DNA from: Thiodiazotropha sp050305635
Lineage (GTDB): Bacteria > Pseudomonadota > Gammaproteobacteria > Chromatiales > Chromatiaceae
Direction of reading: 5' to 3'
NCBI GenBank assembly: GCA_050305635.1
Contig: JBNLFS010000076.1
Span: 1 to 17,356 of the forward strand
DNA: 17,356 nucleotides
Shown: piece after piece, positions 14,278 through 17,356 of the stretch
How the letters are laid out: the number at the start of each line of letters is the position of its first letter
Position numbering within the stretch: position 1 is the first letter of the stretch
Position numbers and translations under genes: made by a program
The notes under the pieces: model-generated
What the model saw: only the letters and a program-made list of their open reading frames with translations
What the model was told of the DNA's origin: nothing
Databases searched by the model: none

Positions 14278-15768
14278 TTATTTGAGAGCGCCTTTGCCGT
14301 AGCGATCCTCGAAGCCTTTGCGCACCTTGTCGATGGCTTCCTTGCTCATGCCTTCGAAGTACCAGGTATGCCCGTCGATGGGACGAAAGTACTTGTCGAG
14401 CATGGCGGTGGCGAAGTCCTCGTTGCCATCCTTCTTCATGACCACTTCCTTCAGTTCCGGAATCCACTTGAAGTAGGTGTGCTTGGCCACATCGTAGATG
14501 CCGTGCCACCAGGTGTAGTCCGGACCGTTCATCGAGGCGCCGTGGCGGGCGCGGCGTCCCTCATGATGCCAGATCTCCCACCAGGTCCACTCGATCTTTT
14601 CATCGAACGGACTCTTGGAGATATAGCCGTTGGCCTTCAGTTCTCCCATCACGGCAGCGATGGGTTTGGCGAACTTGTCATTGTAAAGATCCACCACATT
14701 GTCGAACTGGTTGTAGTGACCCTGGATCACACTGTCACTGTGGCAGGCCTTACACACCTCCTGCATCTTGTGGCGGCGCTCTTCCCAGGTCACGACTTCG
14801 ATGACGGTCGAATCCTTGGCCTTGTCGCCCACCTTGGGAATGTCCTGACCCTCCTTCACGTCGAACTCCTGGCCGTTCTGCAGACGCACCAGATTGATCT
14901 TCTGGGAGATTGGTGGACGCAGGGTCCAGGAGATACGGTCGCCCACGTTGTGGGTCTTGCCCTCTTTGCCGCCGGCGCTCATGTGGCAGGTGGCGCAGGT
15001 GGGAGCGGCCGAGTAGTCGACGCCGGCGACCCACTTGTCGGATTCCAGGTTCATCTCATCCACCTTGGCACGGTAGATGATGCCGTGCTTGGATTCGTTG
15101 TAGACCTCGATCTGCGGATGGTCCGGCCCCACATGGCACTTACCGCAGGTATCCGGTGTGCGCGCCTGGGCCTTGGAGAAGCGATGTCGGCCGTGGCAGG
15201 CGGTACAGGAACCGGCGGAACCGTCCGGGTTGATGCGTCCGATACCGGTGTTTGGCCAGGTGGTCGGGGTGGGTTTGCCGTCCTCACCGATCTCGACTTC
15301 CGCGCCATGGCATTGGCGACAACCCGCATTGACCGCAGCGGGTCCGCCGACGACCTCACCCAGCAGGTTGTCGAGGGATGCGAGGATCTGACCGCCTTTC
15401 GAGTGATGAGAACCGTCCATCTCTTCGAATTCGGTGTTGTGACAACGGGAGCAGTCTTTCGGGGTGACGATGATCGAGATGCGCGAACCTTCATGTTCGA
15501 AGCCGTCCTTGTCCTCGGCCTTCGCTTCATGACAGTCAAGGCAGTTGACGCCGCTCTGTCCGTGCTGGCTGTTGTTCCACTCCATGGTGAGTCCCGGGTC
15601 CTCCTGCCAGTGACACTCCACGCACTCCTGTCCGCGCGGATTACCCCAGTCCTTGCCGATGACTCCTGACGGCCTGGCCGCTTCGGCCGGTGAAAACGTT
15701 CCCCATATCAGCATGCCGATGACGGTACCGACAGTCGCGTGGTATCGACTTCTCGTCAACCAGTTCAT
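14278..15768 (-). CDS. Octaheme cytochrome c, hydroxylamine oxidoreductase (HAO) family
   Basis: Periplasmic protein of 496 residues. The signal peptide ends near SPAEA (30). Eight CxxCH motifs start at C49, C76, C106, C150, C188, C208, C258 and C339, so all hemes have a His fifth ligand. The long C-terminal helical part contains WWEIW, GRRARHGASMNGPDYTWWHG and a further aromatic stretch. Heme count, spacing and this C-terminal part fit the HAO family rather than OTR or NrfA, whose active heme uses CxxCK. The fourth motif is the expected catalytic heme. HAO enzymes oxidise hydroxylamine; related enzymes reduce nitrite or hydroxylamine. Which applies depends on a Tyr cross-linked to that heme; Y418, Y425 and Y432 are candidates I cannot resolve. 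The start has GGGAGGG upstream. First gene of the operon with TPR, fccA and fccB, downstream of an FNR box. Confidence 0.92.
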   Translation of the reverse strand: MNWLTRSRYHATVGTVIGMLIWGTFSPAEAARPSGVIGKDWGNPRGQECVECHWQEDPGLTMEWNNSQHGQSGVNCLDCHEAKAEDKDGFEHEGSRISIIVTPKDCSRCHNTEFEEMDGSHHSKGGQILASLDNLLGEVVGGPAAVNAGCRQCHGAEVEIGEDGKPTPTTWPNTGIGRINPDGSAGSCTACHGRHRFSKAQARTPDTCGKCHVGPDHPQIEVYNESKHGIIYRAKVDEMNLESDKWVAGVDYSAAPTCATCHMSAGGKEGKTHNVGDRISWTLRPPISQKINLVRLQNGQEFDVKEGQDIPKVGDKAKDSTVIEVVTWEERRHKMQEVCKACHSDSVIQGHYNQFDNVVDLYNDKFAKPIAAVMGELKANGYISKSPFDEKIEWTWWEIWHHEGRRARHGASMNGPDYTWWHGIYDVAKHTYFKWIPELKEVVMKKDGNEDFATAMLDKYFRPIDGHTWYFEGMSKEAIDKVRKGFEDRYGKGALK

Positions 15769-16007
15769 AGCGCCCTCCCAAAAGGTGTGCTTCGGGTGCG
15801 TATGCCCTGACGGGACCGTTCAGTTCATGCCTGCACGGATCCGGGGCAGGGTGCCGCGCCCGGGTTAGTGACAAGCCAAGGAAAAGGATGGATGACTGCG
15901 GAAATTCCCCCAACCCCTGATTCTTGATGATCTTCGGGGACAGCATGGCTTCGCGGATCGAGCCGCGAAAACCTCTTCTTTTTAGCTTTGTTATGCCGTT
16001 CCAATGA

Positions 16008-16013
16008 AAGATA
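16008..16013 (-). promoter_or_regulatory. Candidate -10 element of FNR-dependent promoter
   Basis: On the minus strand TATCTT (16013 down to 16008) lies downstream of the FNR box. A start point near 15998-16001 would put the box centre at about -38 to -41, close to the -41.5 position used by class II FNR-activated promoters. The equivalent place on the plus strand reads CATTCA, a poorer match. This would give the octaheme mRNA a leader of about 230 nt. Confidence 0.4.
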
Positions 16014-16031
16014 AAAATACAGGTCGGGTCC

Positions 16032-16045
16032 TTGATTTAAATCAA
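16032..16045. promoter_or_regulatory. Perfect FNR/ANR box
   Basis: TTGATTTAAATCAA matches TTGAT-N4-ATCAA at all ten defined positions and lies in a 16-bp palindrome (16031-16046). It is 264 bp upstream of the octaheme cytochrome start and 262 bp upstream of the radical SAM start. The spaced -10 candidate favours the octaheme operon. The FNR encoded at 9689-10414 keeps the residues that read this site. Confidence 0.85.
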
Positions 16046-16306
16046 GCGCCGATCGAGGGGGGATCCATTCAGGACTTGCGAGGGAATGGCCAATGGCACG
16101 GATCGGTCAACATCTCATTGAACGCTGGTAAGTTTAATTTCTTGAATGTGTGGGCAAACTCCGCAGAATGCCAGGTTTGCAATTTGGGCTAAGCACGGAA
16201 ATCGGCGAGATGTTGAGCATGGACAGGATGAACCGCGACTTTGAAGGAATACCGGGTGGAGAGGTTTCAGGGATACGGATGACGGGGCCGGGCATCGCCT
16301 AGTCCG

Positions 16307-17155
16307 GTGTCGTTTCGTCAATGGGTGGCCGCGAGTCTGCCCGATTACACCGGACGCTGGATGCGCGGACTGCTCAGTCCCTACAGCTATTTGAGGGTAC
16401 AGGCTCCGCTCACGGCGCTGATGGGCCCTCAATACACGCGCAGTCGCAGCAACCTTGAGATCGACCTGACCTGGTTGTGCAATCTTCGCTGTCACAACTG
16501 CAATCGTTCCTGCAGTCAGGTACCCACGGTCGAGCGCATCGAGCTGGAACAGATCCGCAAGTTCCTGGATGAGACCATGAGCTCCGCTCAAGGCTGGGAA
16601 CGGATCCGTCTGCTGGGTGGCGAACCGACCCTGCACCCCGACATCGATGCAATACTCGATGAAATACTCTGCTGGCGCGACCGGTACAGTCCGGATACCC
16701 GCATCGAGCTGACCAGCAACGGATACGGATCCCGGGTGACGCGGGTGATCGACAGCCTGCCCACCGGTGTGGTGGTCAATAACACCCGTAAATCGAGTCG
16801 GAACCAACCCTTTCGCAGCTTCAATATCGCCCCGGTGGACCGTCCCGAATATGCCTTTGCCGACTACAGGAACGGTTGCCGGGTGATCCTGACGGGGATC
16901 GGATTGACACCCTATGGCTGGTACGCCTGTCCCATCGCCGGGGGAATCGACCGGATCATGGGATTCGATCTCGGGATGAAGCGATTGCCGGATCATGATG
17001 ACGACATGCTGGGACAGCTGGAGGTCTTTTGCCGCCTCTGCGGGCACTTCAAACGTCTTTACGAGTACCCGGTCCGGCAGGACCGGCAATCACGCACCTG
17101 GACCCGGGCCTATGCCCGGCACCGTGAAGATCCCCCCATACTGACTCGATACTAG
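16307..17155 (+). CDS. Radical SAM protein with possible C-terminal auxiliary cluster
   Basis: Protein of 282 residues. The SAM [4Fe-4S] motif is CNLRCHNC (C58, C62, C65), with a further C69. LLGGEPTLHPD (102-112) and ELTSNGYG (134-141) are the SAM-binding and strand motifs. C-terminal Cys C191, C208, C242 and C245 (FCRLCGHF) could hold a second iron-sulfur cluster as in SPASM/twitch proteins. The reaction and substrate are not identifiable. An in-frame stop at 16280 limits the start to the GTG at 16307 or later. No clear ribosome-binding site is seen. The stop codon TAG lies within the end of the mobile element at 17152, so the original C-terminus may have been altered by insertion. Confidence 0.85.
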   Translation: MSFRQWVAASLPDYTGRWMRGLLSPYSYLRVQAPLTALMGPQYTRSRSNLEIDLTWLCNLRCHNCNRSCSQVPTVERIELEQIRKFLDETMSSAQGWERIRLLGGEPTLHPDIDAILDEILCWRDRYSPDTRIELTSNGYGSRVTRVIDSLPTGVVVNNTRKSSRNQPFRSFNIAPVDRPEYAFADYRNGCRVILTGIGLTPYGWYACPIAGGIDRIMGFDLGMKRLPDHDDDMLGQLEVFCRLCGHFKRLYEYPVRQDRQSRTWTRAYARHREDPPILTRY

Positions 17156-17185
17156 TGTAGTGTCCTATACTGCTTTAGGAAATCA

Positions 17186-17254
17186 GAAGCCCCCAAATTT
17201 CCCAAGACGCCCAAAGGAAGTGCCCTTGGGCGTCTTGGGAAATTTGGGGGCTTC
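17186..17254. repeat. Perfect 29-bp palindrome with 11-nt loop
   Basis: The left arm 17186-17214 (starts GAAGCCCCCAAATTTCCC) and the right arm 17226-17254 (ends TTTGGGGGCTTC) are exact reverse complements. The 11-nt loop is AGGAAGTGCCC. An mRNA across it would form a very stable hairpin. It lies shortly after the radical SAM stop and could act as a transcription barrier, but no T run follows. Confidence 0.9.
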
Positions 17255-17265
17255 CCTTCGGGCGC

Positions 17266-17355
17266 GCCGAGAAGCCGCCCTCTGCTGCGTTGTCCTGCTT
17301 GAAAAGGGCGCGCCATTCCCTGCGCAGGACGCCTTGCATAGGACGGCTTCTCGGC
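17266..17355. repeat. Imperfect inverted repeat beside the palindrome
   Basis: GCCGAGAAGCCG (17266-17277) is exactly inverted at 17344-17355. Weaker pairing extends inward to GTCCTGC (17292-17298) and GCAGGAC (17324-17330), giving arms of about 33 bp. Two GGCGCGCC octamers (17261-17268, 17307-17314) lie within or beside it. It looks like a dispersed intergenic repeat unit. The window ends at its outer edge. Confidence 0.75.
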
Positions 17356-17356
17356 A

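Larger units (their letters stand above)
15769..16306. other. Divergent regulatory gap, octaheme operon / radical SAM gene
   Basis: About 540 bp with no supported gene. It contains the FNR box at 16032-16045 and, at 15950-15969, a 7-bp hairpin TTCGCGG/CCGCGAA followed on the plus strand by a T-rich stretch ending CTTCTTTTT. On the plus strand that hairpin resembles a terminator, though no plus-strand gene precedes it. On the minus strand it would lie in the octaheme 5' leader. Small open frames at 16004-16192 (plus) and 15641-15946 (minus) lack ribosome-binding sites and recognisable products. Confidence 0.55.
17152..17356. mobile_element. End of a second element copy, running off the window
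   Basis: CTAGTGTAGTGTCCTATA at 17152-17169 matches the inverted end at 4153-4172 over its first 16 bases (read on the opposite strand). It again starts with CTAG. Similarity fades after about 16 bp, so the interior differs from the 405-bp copy. The other end is outside the window, so size and coding content are unknown. The sequence following it holds the palindromes at 17186-17254 and 17266-17355. Confidence 0.55.

Noticed and set aside
14368..15669. 433-residue plus-strand open frame opposite the octaheme gene
   Set aside because: Antisense shadow; the minus strand has eight heme motifs and a proper signal peptide and ribosome-binding site.
15641..15946. 101-residue minus-strand frame overlapping the start of the octaheme gene
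   Set aside because: Out of frame with the strongly supported octaheme start; no recognisable domain.
16004..16192. 62-residue plus-strand frame ending CQVCNLG
   Set aside because: No ribosome-binding site, no family, and it runs through the FNR box.

Overview
The window looks like a chromosomal segment of a sulfur-oxidising gammaproteobacterium, probably Chromatiales-like. The taxonomic call is inference, based on the flavocytochrome c sulfide dehydrogenase pair, a gammaproteobacterial-type FNR, GC-rich coding sequence, and genome-wide repeat types common in that group. No gene here fixes the genus.

Layout. (1) 1-932: trailer-side end of a type I-C CRISPR array with 14 complete repeats plus a partial one at the left edge. 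Leader and cas genes should lie off the left edge. (2) 1297-1373: tRNA-Pro(CGG) on the minus strand. (3) 1438-7144, all minus strand: a housekeeping and transport block. Read in the transcription direction it is ABC ATPase, ABC permease, GldG-like auxiliary protein, a 405-bp non-autonomous mobile element, a small membrane-anchored DUF4340-like protein, fpg/mutM and ispB. The ABC genes overlap by 4 bp and form one transport operon. (4) 7434-11552, plus strand: an orphan HyuA-type hydantoinase/oxoprolinase subunit, an FNR-type oxygen sensor with a complete [4Fe-4S] ligand set, and an exported pentapeptide-repeat protein. (5) 11652-11721: a REP-like inverted doublet between convergent genes. (6) 11779-15768, minus strand: a compact operon of octaheme HAO-family cytochrome c, TPR protein, diheme cytochrome FccA (lipoprotein) and FccB flavoprotein. 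(7) 15769-16306: a regulatory gap with a perfect FNR box at 16032-16045. (8) 16307-17155: a radical SAM protein whose stop codon lies inside the end of a second copy of the mobile element. (9) 17186-17355: a long perfect palindrome and a second inverted repeat.

How the genes may work together. The most interesting unit is the octaheme/TPR/FccA/FccB operon. FccAB oxidises sulfide in the periplasm and delivers electrons to c-type cytochromes. HAO-family octaheme cytochromes interconvert nitrogen compounds such as hydroxylamine, nitric oxide, nitrite and ammonium. Placing both in one transcription unit under a perfect FNR box, with an FNR gene about 6 kb away, suggests anaerobically induced sulfide-linked nitrite or hydroxylamine chemistry. 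The sequence directly shows the gene order, heme motifs and box. The coupled pathway is inference.
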